Below, one piece after another: positions 22,845 to 32,213 of a DNA stretch of 64,000 nt. A model generated the notes under the pieces. It ran no database searches and was not told the DNA's origin. It worked only from the letters and a program-made list of their open reading frames with translations. The stretch covers positions 50,900,165-50,964,164 of the forward strand of contig JALGPY010000010.1 in assembly GCA_023055425.1 (NCBI GenBank). Direction: 5' to 3'. A program made the position numbers and the translations under genes. This DNA comes from Linanthus parryae. Taxonomy: Eukaryota > Streptophyta > Magnoliopsida > Ericales > Polemoniaceae. Numbering within the stretch: the first letter of the stretch is position 1; each line of letters begins with the position of its first letter.

Positions 22845-23443
22845 GCATTCAAACGCAGAAGGCCACGTCAGCAAAAAAATTGGTAGAAAAATTGAACAGT
22901 CAGAAGCAGGAGTTGTGCGTTTAAACGCAGAAGACCTGCGTTCAAACGCAGAAGGGTTGCGTTCAAACTCAGGGACTCCAAGAAGAAATTTGTCAAACAC
23001 ATATGCGTTCAAACGCAGAAGTTGTTCGTTCAACCGCACACCAAAATCAGAAAATTTTCAGATTAACAGTTATCCGTTCAAACGCAAGACGTGCGTTCAA
23101 ACGCAGAAGACTTGGACTGAAAATTTGGAGGAAAAAGAATGTGCGTTCAAACGCAAGATGTGCGTTCAAACGCAAAAGACTTAGTTCCATAAATTTTCTA
23201 GAGAGGAGATATGCGTTCAAACGCAGGATGTGCGTTCAAACGCACATCATCATAAATCTGCAGAACATCAAGAAACTGAAGAGCTGCGTTCAGACGCAGA
23301 GCATGTGCGTTCAAACGCACAACATCACAAACCCTGAAATTCCAGAAGTCAACAGTTGTGCGTTCAAACGCAGACCATCAAGATTAAAAAAATTTCCAGA
23401 AGAGGAAGCACTGCGTTCAAACGCAGGATGTGCGTTCAAACGC
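22845..23443. repeat. Array of 17 GCGTTCAAACGC inverted repeats
   Basis: Units start at 22845, 22917, 22938, 22959, 23005, 23025, 23074, 23093, 23143, 23162, 23213, 23232, 23286, 23307, 23360, 23413 and 23432. Most are GCGTTCAAACGC; the one at 22917 is the perfect palindrome GCGTTTAAACGC. Units pair at 19-21 bases, and pairs repeat about every 70 bases. The array lies between the integrase stop (22688) and the third ORF (23858). ORFs running through it (22797-23470) are translations of the repeat, not genes. Confidence 0.95.
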
Positions 23444-23787
23444 ACAATGAGCGGGATCAGAAAATTGTGAATTTTTTTGATTTTTTTTGAATTTCAGGGG
23501 CCAACCGGCAATTTCTGAAAGTTTTCCTATATATACTGTACGGCCGGAAGTGACCCATTTGCACTTCAGTCAACCAGTTTTCAACTCTCTCTCTAGAAAA
23601 TTCTCTCTGCCCTAGCCAGCCGCCAAAGTTAGCCGCCACTCAACTCCGGCGACCACCACAAGACAGCCAGACTGCCCAGAAACAGTGTGGGGGTGATCAG
23701 ACCACAAAGATCAGACAGTTCCATATCTGCTTCAGAGACATTTTCGGATCTATACCTATAAGATTTACTCCGGGTACCCAGGTTCTG

Positions 23788-23789
<2 letters not shown>

Positions 23790-23823
<34 letters not shown>
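23790..23823. repeat. CT microsatellite
   Basis: An uninterrupted (CT)n tract 35 bases upstream of the ATG of the third ORF, ending TGCAG. The pyrimidine tract plus CAG has the shape of a 3-prime splice site, so the downstream ORF could have been expressed from a spliced message. This is inference. Confidence 0.85.
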
Positions 23824-23826
<3 letters not shown>

Positions 23827-23857
23827 GATTTCTTTTTCTGTCTTTTTGGTATCTGAA

Positions 23858-25540
23858 ATGGATGAGGACAGACCCTACATGCGGCCAGATAGGGCCATTG
23901 ACCCCTTGAACATCATAGACTGTAGGTTGTTGAGGGTGGATCATTTCTGTGACCATAGGTTTTGTCAACATGGAGGCACACCGTTTCTTTCTGCAGGACA
24001 AAAATATTAGGTATGACATACCAGCTGAGAGAACCTTTCCCCGCGATATTGGGTCCATGGGGGAAAACATGTTCAACTTCAACGAACATGATCATTTTGG
24101 GGATTTATTCACCGGGTTTACCAATATCCAGGTCAGTTCTGTACTCGCTAAGGAGATTTTCAGTAATCTCCAGCAGTGCATGAACAGTGAGGCAAAGTCC
24201 ATAGAGTGGATTTACTGTAGAAAGACATGGATTAGGATCACCCCTGAGAGTATCCGAGAGAGTCTGGGGCTGGAGTTGGTGTTGGATGACTGTAAATTTC
24301 AGGAACTTAGGCGCCACCCTTTGGAGCAGCTTAGTGACTAAATCCTTCACACTCTGTGTGCGGGTTTCCCAGGCGCTGCATTGCATTACCCCGAGCGGAT
24401 TCATGCCTATAGGAAACTTCTTGCTACTTTCCTGATCCGAGAGGCGAGATGGTGGACTGAGTGGGTCAACAACCGGATCGTGGGCATTAAGCACATGACC
24501 TAGATGGACTATGATGTGGCACCTCTAGTGTATTGTTTGATGACCCGTGAGCCAGTCAGCCTCCCAAAGATTATCTGTGAGTTTTTCAGGGAACGGAGGG
24601 AGACCAACAGTAGGAAGGGGTTGGGCTTTTCGGGGGATGTTGACCAAACTGGCCTAGGACTATCTGGTGCCAATTCCTAGAGAGGTGAGAGATATCCGAC
24701 CGGTTCAGGTAAGAAAGTACCAAAAGATGAGATGTGCTCTGGAGGAGGCTCTGCATGGGCCTCCGAATTATGTCCAGGCGGACGACGATGATGATGATGT
24801 TGCGCCCCCTCATGGTGGGGGTGACGACATGCCGCCACCACCGCCTCCGGTTGGTGGTGGTCTGGCTGCCTTACCAGGTCCCCTTCGACTGCCCCGGTCT
24901 GCCAGTTCCAGTGAAACTATTCAGACCGAGTATGACCACGGGCAGTCCAGCAAAGGGGCCAGGCACAGTTCTTTTGGGCGCCTAGAGAGGACTGAGCATG
25001 AGGAGTGGTTCAGAAAGAAAATTAAGGCCCAAGAAAAGATGAAGAACTACCTGGTAAGGACGGTCAAGAAAATGGCCCGGGGTCTTGGAAAGCTGTTTAA
25101 GACCCAGAAGCACATCTACCATGCTAACACCGCTGCTCTGCGAGCTCATGAGACTACCCTCAATGAGATTCAGAGCAACATGCGTGGAAAGAGATTTAAT
25201 TTCTCGGACCGCTATTCCAGTGATAAATGTCCCAGTTGGACGATGGAGGATAGCAGACCCTATGACAGCTTCTCTGGCCATGACCGCACCCCGAGCCCAC
25301 AACACGTCGACAGTGTAGGTGACCCCGACAGACCCGTTACCCAGTACCTGCCCCGACAGCACGCAGACCCAGGGGCCAGTAGTGCCCATCCTGGTGCCAG
25401 CCATGCTGGTACAACAGCTGCAGCAAGACAGGCTGCGAGGAAGAGACCCAGGGGGAGGCAGACTACTGAACCTTCTCCTGAGACGACTAACCAGTCTACT
25501 CTGGAGGACACATATTCTAGTTATAGACCAGATCAGTAGA
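23858..25540 (+). pseudogene. Third ORF (env-like position) of the Athila-like element
   Basis: The ATG at 23858 starts MDEDRPYMRPDRAIDPLN. A frame change near 23950 leads to EAHRFFLQDKNIRYDIPAER, IEWIYCRKTWIRITPE and, after a stop at 24339, ALHYPERIHAYRKLLATFL and REARWWTEWVNNR. A stop at 24500 and a shift near 24650 lead to the C-terminal part (24667-25540). That part has a poly-Asp run (QADDDDDD), a Pro/Gly-rich linker (MPPPPPPVGGG), a Lys-rich likely helical region (EEWFRKKIKAQEKMKNYLV) and a basic tail (AARKRPRGRQ). Athila elements carry an extra ORF here, often called env-like. I see no transmembrane segment or signal peptide; the tail resembles a nuclear or nucleic-acid binding protein more than an envelope. 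Confidence 0.7.
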
Positions 25541-25600
25541 GTCGTGAGTACGCGCCACCTCTAGTGTGGGGTTGGGGAATCGTGTCCTCCTGCATAGCCA

Positions 25601-26149
25601 TGTCTGCATATTTTTGTTCATTTTTAGTTTTTCATTTTATTTTAATTTTTGCGTCTGCACGTTTTTTCTTTTGAGTCCACCTACCTATTCTTCCGACCTT
25701 TCATTATTATCAAAATAATAAAAAATATATACAAATAAAAAAAATAAATTAAAAAAATAAAAAAATCAGAATATTTTTGAGAAAGGGCAATTAACAGCAC
25801 TAAAACTGGGGAGAATTCAGTAATTAAGTCTCCAACAGGAAGGAAAATTGACACCGAGGTGTAGGAGTTTTGTTTTTCTTTGGAGGTTAGATCCAGTGCA
25901 ACCCAGAATTCTCCTGTAGGTTGTAGCCTGGGATAGGAATCCGACCAGTTGCCACACCACCGTCACATAGGTAGTCGACAAACTGCCTACGGGTGCCAGT
26001 ACGGTCACTGCATTTTTCAGTGGAGTGTTTGGCTTATAACGGAGCTCCCATCCTGTTTCTCAACCTTAGGTCCAAATAGTCAGCCCATTTGCAGCTGTTT
26101 GCCACTTCATTCACAACCTGTTTCTCAACCTTAGGTCCAAATAGCCAGC
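25601..26149. repeat. Direct duplication in the gypsy 3-prime UTR, unit 1
   Basis: Starts TGTCTGCATATTTTTG and is followed immediately by unit 2. It contains its own small duplication of a phrase around TTTCTCAACCTTAGG near its end. The undisturbed text GAGTCCACCTACC at about 25674 serves as the empty site for the solo LTR in unit 2. Confidence 0.9.
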
Positions 26150-26229
26150 TGTCTGCATATTTTTGTTCATTTTAAGTTTTTCATTTTATTTTAATTTTTG
26201 CGTCTGCACGTTTTTTCTTTTGAGTCCAC

Positions 26230-27701
26230 TGACACGCTCCAACTGCAAGTGTACAGCTGTCGTGTGTAGTAATAAACCGGAAATCCGGGTTGTCGAACCC
26301 AAGGGACTTTGTTTAAATTAACTATTATTCTAAACATTTATGTGGGTACGTTGCAAGTTGTGTTTTTATCTAATTCTAATAAAATAAACGCAATCTTCTC
26401 AATCAACCAAGTGAAATAGTTCACGATTAATAAAGAATGAATTTTAGGGTTTTTGTAAAATAAGGAAAAATACCGGGAATTCTCTAGGTTCACTAGATTG
26501 ATCTAAATTTATATTTTGATTTGTAAAACAACCACGTGTCATTCACTATTAATCAAGCAATATTAAACTTACCGAGTTACCAAGCAAGTTCACTATACTC
26601 TAAACTAAAGCAAACCGAGTTACCAAGTCTAGTTTAGCTTTAAGCATGCATTAAAAGCATATTTATACTTTAACGATCCTAGTTAACGATGTCGAGTTAC
26701 CAAACATTGATGTCGAGTTACCACGTGAAAACTAATTAAGTTTATCTCTACGTTAGCTACTCGCAATATAATTATGAACGTAAATAATCCATAATAGTGA
26801 ATAAACACATGAGATTAAGCTAGAACATGCATCACAATCATCAAAACATAACCTTTAGATCAAACCCTAGCTACACCAAACGAGAATTCCCAGCAAATAA
26901 CGTTTAGCTACTCATATTCATGTTCAAAACGACAATTCTAATGAGTTTAAACATAAAAATCAAGAAAAGAAGAGAGTTGAGAATCCAAACGGATGATCCA
27001 AAGCTCCTAAGCTCTCCCAATAGCTTCTTGATCTCCAAAAGATGTTCCTTACGTCTAAAACTACTACAAAATTCGACCTAGAATGCTTAAATATGTTTCC
27101 ATAATCCTATTACAAAGTTTGGATAAACTACAGAAAAGCCCCGGAAAAATTCTGCACTTTCAGCGATGTCTTCGTAGGAAGACAAATGTCTTCGTGCGAA
27201 GATTCTTCGTACGAAGACAATTTGTCTTCCTACGAAGGTCTTCTCACTTAGATACTGCAAGCTTGTTTGGGAAGACTTTTTGCAGAGCCAAAATTTGGCT
27301 AAGTATATTGTCTTCGTACGAAGACATTTGTCTTCGTACTAAGACCCTCTGTTCCAGCCTTCTTTTCTTTGACTTTCTCTTCCTTCCTTCGACTTTCTCC
27401 TTCCTTCCTTTTTCCATTTGACTTTCCTTTGAGTTCCTTGCTTCCGAAGTTCGCTTCCATCTCCCGCATGATCCTCCAAGCCCTGTTTTCCTGCGAATCA
27501 CAACACGAATACACAACCCGCGATCATATCACAATAAAAGCTCAAATAACTAAAGAAATACCCGGATTTAACAAGTAACGCATATGAACTCACATTATCT
27601 CATTTAAGCTCATTTTACTCAAAAGACGACGAATTCTCCATGATAAGCACGCAAAACGTAGAAATAAAAGGCATAAAATAACTCTGAAAACGGAGTTATC
27701 A
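26230..27701 (-). mobile_element. Solo LTR (1472 bases), Tat-like gypsy, with TSD TCCAC
   Basis: The insertion is bounded by TG (26230) and CA (27701) and flanked by TCCAC at 26225-26229 and 27702-27706. Unit 1 of the surrounding duplication has a single TCCAC, proving insertion. Read on the minus strand it begins TGATAACTCCG. A related sequence lies at 41135-42603. No internal coding region is left, as expected after LTR-LTR recombination. Short ORFs at 27083-27516 are incidental. Confidence 0.85.
27168..27345. repeat. Palindromes of the GTCTTCGTACGAAGAC type
   Basis: Units start at 27168, 27188, 27203, 27224, 27310 and 27330. The unit at 27310 is a perfect 16-base palindrome; the others differ at one to three bases. 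The pairs 27168/27188 and 27310/27330 are exactly 20 bases apart, with linkers AAAT and ATTT. All lie inside the solo LTR. Confidence 0.9.
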
Positions 27702-28639
27702 TCCACCTACCTATTCTTCTGACCTTTCATTATTATCAAAATAATAAAAAATATATACAAATAAAAAAAATAAAACAAAAATAAAAAATTAGAATATTTT
27801 TGAGAAAGGGCAATTAACAGGACTAAAACTGGGGAGAATTCAGTAATTAAGTCTCCAACAGGAAGGAAAATTGACATCGAGGTGTAGGAGTTTTGTTTTT
27901 CTTTGGAGGTTAGATCCAGTGCAACCCAGAATTCTCCTGTAGGTTGTAGCCTGGGTGAGGAATCCGACCAGTTGCCACACCACCGTCACATAGGTAGTCG
28001 ACAAACTGCCTACGGGTGCCAGTACGGTCACTGCATTTTTCAGTGGAGTGTTTGGCTTATAACAGACCTCCCATCCTGTTTCTCAACCTTAGGTCCAAAT
28101 AGTCAGCCCATTTGCAGCTGTTTGCCCCTTCATTCACAGCCACTGTAGCCTAGGAAGCCTTCTTTGTGACTTGCATCACTTGTTTAGTTGTCTAGTACTA
28201 CGCGTTATGACAGAGGGAGTGAGTCTGAGAGGGTTTCAGATGGACGAGAGCTTCATATCAGATCAATTTGGATAGCTTTAGGGTGTGACAGGGTGAGTTA
28301 GAGGCGACAACATTAATTTGCAGGAGGTGAATCATTACATTACACAGTGATCACAGGAGGAGTAGTCGCGTGCGTGATGTCTTTTCCGCACATGTTCGGG
28401 GGTCTGGGGTTGTCAGGTTCAATTGGTGGTCGTGCCTATTTCTACATTTTGGTGATGAGGAGGTTAGGAGGGACCGCACGTATTTTCTGGACTACAAGGA
28501 TCAGCGCTTAACGACTAATGTGGGAGTATTTTTGACAGTTGATATTTTTTGCACCCCACAGATTGGATTACTACACTACTCAGCTCAGTTAGTTCATCGT
28601 TGTTTTATTATTGTGTTTATATCTGTTTATTGTCTATTA

Positions 28640-28682
28640 AAAAAGAAGAAGAAGAAGATAAAAAAGAAGAAGAAAAGAAGTA
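28640..28682. repeat. AAG-rich purine tract
   Basis: Nearly uninterrupted AAG and AAAAAG units within the gypsy 3-prime UTR. A simple-sequence tract with no assigned role. Confidence 0.8.
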
Positions 28683-29324
28683 CTCGGTGTTTTAAGTTAT
28701 TTTCAGTTTCAGTTAATAAAGTAGAGCTGGGTAGGGGACACTGTTTAGACAACACACTACTTCACAATTGTGGACGCGAGAACGGCGAATCAGCACCACG
28801 ATTTCAGGGAAATTGAGACACTGGGACTTAGTTGTTCTGGACAGTTTTCAGGGACTTGGTGAGGGGTGTCAGTTAGGAACAGATAACAAGTAGGATTTGC
28901 CTTACCTGATACATATAAAAATCCTACCTGTTTAGACTTAGGATTCCTGTATGGTAAATAGCTCAGAAGGTAGGATAACTAGGGATTTGCTTAGGATAAA
29001 GACGAATGTAATCGTAGGGGAAGCCGGTGCTTATTTTCCACCCTGAGAAACAAACAAACTTGCCAATCGCTTGTTAGTCGGTACTTCCTGGAGGTAGAGT
29101 GAACATTGAAGGACACATCAGTTTGAATTCTAAAGATTGCCCGATCTCAACCAAAACTCTTTGTTTTGTCATATGTAAGTTTTGTAAATTCTTTGTCTGA
29201 GTCCGTTGAATAGTTGAGTCTTCTTGTGTATAGCATGAATCTTTTGGATGGGGAAGTATGCAATTGAAGTATGCAAAACAGGGTCTGCAAGGCAGTATGC
29301 AAGGGTCTGCTTTGGACGAGCAGA

Positions 29325-29340
29325 GTTAAATGTGGGGGTA
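29325..29340 (+). promoter_or_regulatory. Polypurine tract of the Athila-like element
   Basis: GACGAGCAGAGTTAAATG then TGGGGGTA, the usual sequence just before the 3-prime LTR in plant gypsy elements. It primes plus-strand synthesis and sets the LTR start at about 29341. Confidence 0.7.
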
Positions 29341-30028
29341 TTGGATTGTCTATTATTCTGTCTTTGATTTTATATTTATGCATGAACGGCCTGATCACCC
29401 AGGATTGCTAGAGACAGGATCTGGTGCGCGAGAGTGGCCAGTGAGAGTTAAGAAGAGAAGACAGGATTTAGTACTCTGCCTTGATGGACTGAGAAGTGAA
29501 GAGAATCAGGGGACTAGCCCATAAGCATTAGACCAACTGCTAGAAGTTTAGGGGGAGACTGAGAGGAGAACCTATAACCCGAGCAGACTTAGAACAAACC
29601 TACAGATTGAGGTGAACCAAGGGGATCCAAAAATCTGCAGGAGAGTGATAGATGCATGAGACCGAGAGGAGATTGTATCATGGGTATGCTGGCATAAACA
29701 ATACCGCTCTGTGTTTCTGAAATCAAAATAAACTGTAAAAGCTGAATAATAACCCTAGGAGATCCTGGAACCTGGATCCTTAATTCATCATTTTTCAGAC
29801 ATAGAAAAATTCCCAGAAAATTTATATATAAAATAGGTTCTTTAAATACTACTTTTATTTACTACAATTTAGTTTAAGTAAGTCACACACAACTATTCCT
29901 CCTTTTTATAGCTTTGCATCTAATTCTGATTTCCAAAGTTCAAAATCGTCCCGTTCTCGTGGGTTCGATAATCAGAGTCACAAACATGTACTCTATATTA
30001 CTTGATCGTACACTTGCGAAAAAGCACA
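29341..30028 (+). repeat. 3-prime LTR of the Athila-like element (about 688 bases)
   Basis: Starts after the polypurine tract (TTGGATTGTC) and ends GTACACTTGCGAAAAAGCACA. Its 3-prime 530 bases recur in A1 (3545-4076) and A3 (62448-62985). No matching 5-prime LTR precedes the gag remnant at 18150. Base 30043 is where module B homology (with 48290) begins, so the LTR end fits the element edge. Confidence 0.7.
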
Positions 30029-30042
30029 TAGATTTACAATGT

Positions 30043-30714
30043 CATTGCACCGGATAAATTCACTAGGAGTCTTAAGCTACTATGTTACATACTATAATGT
30101 AATTAGGTAATATTGTCTCTTTGTTTTTTTAATCATAGCTTAACCTCACTCAAACATGTGATATAAGTAGGTAATGCATATGAGTACACATTTACGCACT
30201 ATATTTGCAGTGCATACATACTTTGATTTCTAGGGTTGGAATACTTTTTTTTGCGGATTTCCTGGCTGGATTTCTGATTTAAGTTTTGTAACCATGCACA
30301 TCACATTTAAATATAGATGCATCTTTCTGTATTCGGTGTGTCTGCTAGCTACCGCTTACGTATGAGAAGTGAATAACCCTCACTCTATATATCGAGATAA
30401 GGCTTTTTAATACCTGCAATATAGTGATGCAATGGTTCATGTGCTTCAGATACGGATATTCTCTATCATCCTGCTAGCTTCCTTTACACGATGTCATTGT
30501 TCATCTCACCGTTAAGTGCAGGGTTACATTTTCTTGGCCGATGCGTCTATTTGCGCTTATATGACGGAGATCCATTGCACTGAGCACTGAAATTGAGCGT
30601 CTGCGTGCGATTGATGATGTATATATATCTGCTTCCAATGTTCGCTAGCACTTGAACCACGAAATACGCGACGCACCGACTTGTGGGTGTGGGGCATCAC
30701 TTTCTATATTAACC
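30043..30714 (+). other. Module B1 upstream region
   Basis: Homologous to 48290-49380. It lies directly upstream of a P450 N-terminal fragment, so it is probably the decayed promoter region of that gene. The segment 30297-30662 is present once here and twice in B2. No ORF is supported. Confidence 0.6.
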
Positions 30715-30800
30715 ATGGAGTTCCGCTTTCCTTCAACTATTGGGTTGCTCATATTCTTCCTCCTCTTGTTCATGGTAGTAGATAACTATTCAAATCCAAC
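30715..30800 (+). pseudogene. P450 N-terminal anchor fragment, upstream gene of B1
   Basis: ATG at 30715 gives MEFRFPSTIGLLIFFLLLFM, a hydrophobic stretch with the short acidic start typical of endoplasmic-reticulum anchored CYP71-family P450s. Homology to a P450 stops after about 25 codons (VVDNYSNPTT). The counterpart is 49381-49470. What follows (30800-30980) is AT-rich filler before an inverted exon segment. Confidence 0.65.
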
Positions 30801-30981
30801 TACTCACCTCCAAATCTTCTACATGACCATGGTGGTAGAATTATTTGGGACTAATATTAATTATGATATATTTGCTTTTCAAGTTAGGTTAGGGCTGTTA
30901 TGTTATTGCTTGGCTTGCTTTCCAAGTTTAGGCTAGGTTCCGTTTCCTCCAAGGTTAAAGATTTCTTGTAATGGTTTCTTA

Positions 30982-31624
30982 TTAAGTTGAATATCCATAT
31001 TCAAAGAAGAGGACCCGGAGGATTTGGTCATAAACAAAATCGTCTGGATCCTCTTCCCTTTCTTCTCTTCCTCCTTCCTTTTCCTTGTGCTCATCCAATA
31101 TAGTCTGCAGTACATCATCGAGTCTTTTATGTGCCTTCTGTAACCTATTTCTCACTCCAGTAATCAGCTGAATAAATTTCACAGGTGGATACACATCAGC
31201 AATACTGAAGCCTCCTACTAAGGCTGAAATTTCCTCCACTAGTGAGATTAACTTTTTCTCCTGTTTGCATTTGTTACCAAAAGCGGCTCTTGCAGTAATC
31301 CCATATTTTAGTGAGAATATTATCCTACTGAGATGAATTGGTGCTTGTCTTGCATCTGATGAAATTGAGCTGATCAGATTCAATACCTCCTCTTCCCTGA
31401 TACCCCGGAATGTTTCGATACGTTGATGGCTTATGAGCTCCATCATGCAAATTTTTTGTAGTTGTTTCCAATAATCGCTGTATGGGGAAAAAGAAATATC
31501 CGTGGAGTTGTAAAGAAGGATATCAGCAGCTAGTAGGTACAGTCTGGAAGCAAAGATGTTATCATGGGTTTTCATGATTTCTGTGGCCATTTCTTGTTTG
31601 GAAACAATTATGTAGAAACTACAA
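30982..31624 (-). pseudogene. P450 exon 1 middle part, inverted (B1)
   Basis: The minus strand has an open frame of about 210 codons: SKQEMATEIMKTHDNIFASR, STDISFSPYSDYWKQLQKIC (helix C region with WKQLQK), RIETFRGIREEEVLNLISSI, FSLKYGITARAAFGNKC, VGGFSIADVYPPVKFIQLI and RLDDVLQTILDEHKEKEGG. This is about residues 75-290 of a CYP71D-like P450, nearly free of lesions. Its flanks, the N-terminus at 30715 and the exon 1 tail plus exon 2 from 31625, are on the plus strand, so the middle of the gene is flipped in place. B2 shares the flip (49670-50262). Confidence 0.9.
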
Positions 31625-31930
31625 AAAGATGACAATATTACCGCAGTTATCTATGTTAGTTTTCCAATCATCCCATTTGAATATTAATCTAGAAACTACA
31701 CAAAGATTTTTAATTCAGACTAAAATCTTATGTTATCCCATTTCAAGACATTTTTGGTGGTGGGAGCGAGACATCATCAACCACTCTAGAATGGCAATCT
31801 TGGAACCCGGTGAAGAATCTAGAAATTATGCAAAGAATACAAGTTGAGGTAAGAGATGTATTTGAAGGAAAATGAATGTTAATGACTCTGATCTTCAGAA
31901 ATTGAAATTGTTGAAAATGATTAATAATAG
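31625..31930 (+). pseudogene. P450 exon 1 tail, intron and start of exon 2 (upstream gene, B1)
   Basis: GATGACAAT near 31629 matches the end of exon 1 in the intact-order copies (33588, 52101). A GT at 31655 matches the intron donor, and exon 2 resumes at 31747 with DIFGGGSETSSTT, the I-helix motif for oxygen binding and proton transfer. It decays after MQRIQVEVRDVFEGK through a stop at about 31871. Confidence 0.8.
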
Positions 31931-32213
31931 GTGGTAGAAGAAGAATGAAAACAAAATAATACCAGAAATAGAGTAAGAGATTAGATTTCATATTTCCACC
32001 CGTGTGTTGGAACCCGGTGAAGAATCTAGAAATTATGCAAAGAATACAAGTTGAGGTAAGAGATGTATTTGAAGGAAAATGAATGTTAATGACTCTGATC
32101 TTCAGAAATTGAAATTGTTGAAAATGATTAATAATAGGTGGTAGAAGAAGAATGAAAACAAAATAATACCAGAAATAGAGTAAGAGATTAGATTTCATAT
32201 TTCCACCCGTGTG
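31800..32213. repeat. Exact 207-base tandem duplication
   Basis: 31800-32006 and 32007-32213 are identical by eye over the full unit, starting TTGGAACCCGGTGAAG. The unit covers part of P450 exon 2 and following intergenic sequence. A 151-codon minus-strand ORF (31743-32198) with a repeated protein is produced by this duplication and is not a gene. B2 (50480-50690) has one copy. Confidence 0.95.

Larger units (their letters stand above)
26150..28150. repeat. Direct duplication, unit 2, split by the solo LTR
   Basis: Unit 2 resumes at 27702 after the solo LTR and runs to about 28130, where it matches unit 1 with few changes. The duplication came before the solo LTR insertion, because only unit 2 carries it. 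Confidence 0.9.
25541..29324 (+). other. 3-prime UTR of the Athila-like element
   Basis: No gene. It contains a 550-base direct duplication (25601-26149 and 26150-28150), a solo LTR nested in the second copy, an AAG-rich purine tract (28640-28682) and plain AT-rich text. Matching minus-strand ORFs at 25817-26008 and 27840-28031 exist only because the DNA is duplicated. Confidence 0.75.
18150..30028 (+). mobile_element. Athila-like Ty3/gypsy retrotransposon, 5-prime truncated
   Basis: Order on the plus strand: gag remnant, protease, RT, RNase H, integrase, a non-coding spacer with palindromes, an extra ORF, a long 3-prime UTR with an internal duplication and a nested solo LTR, a polypurine tract and the 3-prime LTR. 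RT before integrase defines gypsy; the gag tail (NNPRAQINAITTRGG) and the extra ORF after pol point to the Athila lineage. The 5-prime LTR, primer site and front of gag are missing. Every ORF is broken. Confidence 0.9.

Noticed and set aside
22845..23443. CRISPR array
   Set aside because: The layout of short near-palindromic repeats with spacers is similar, but units are 12-16 bases, spacers are degenerate copies of one another, there are no cas genes and the host is a plant retroelement.
24982..25404. 140-codon minus-strand ORF
   Set aside because: It is a shadow of the gypsy third ORF, whose plus-strand frame has the sensible composition and continuity.
31743..32198. 151-codon minus-strand ORF with an internally repeated protein
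   Set aside because: It is generated by the exact 207-base tandem duplication and runs antisense to P450 exon 2 remains; the protein has no family features.
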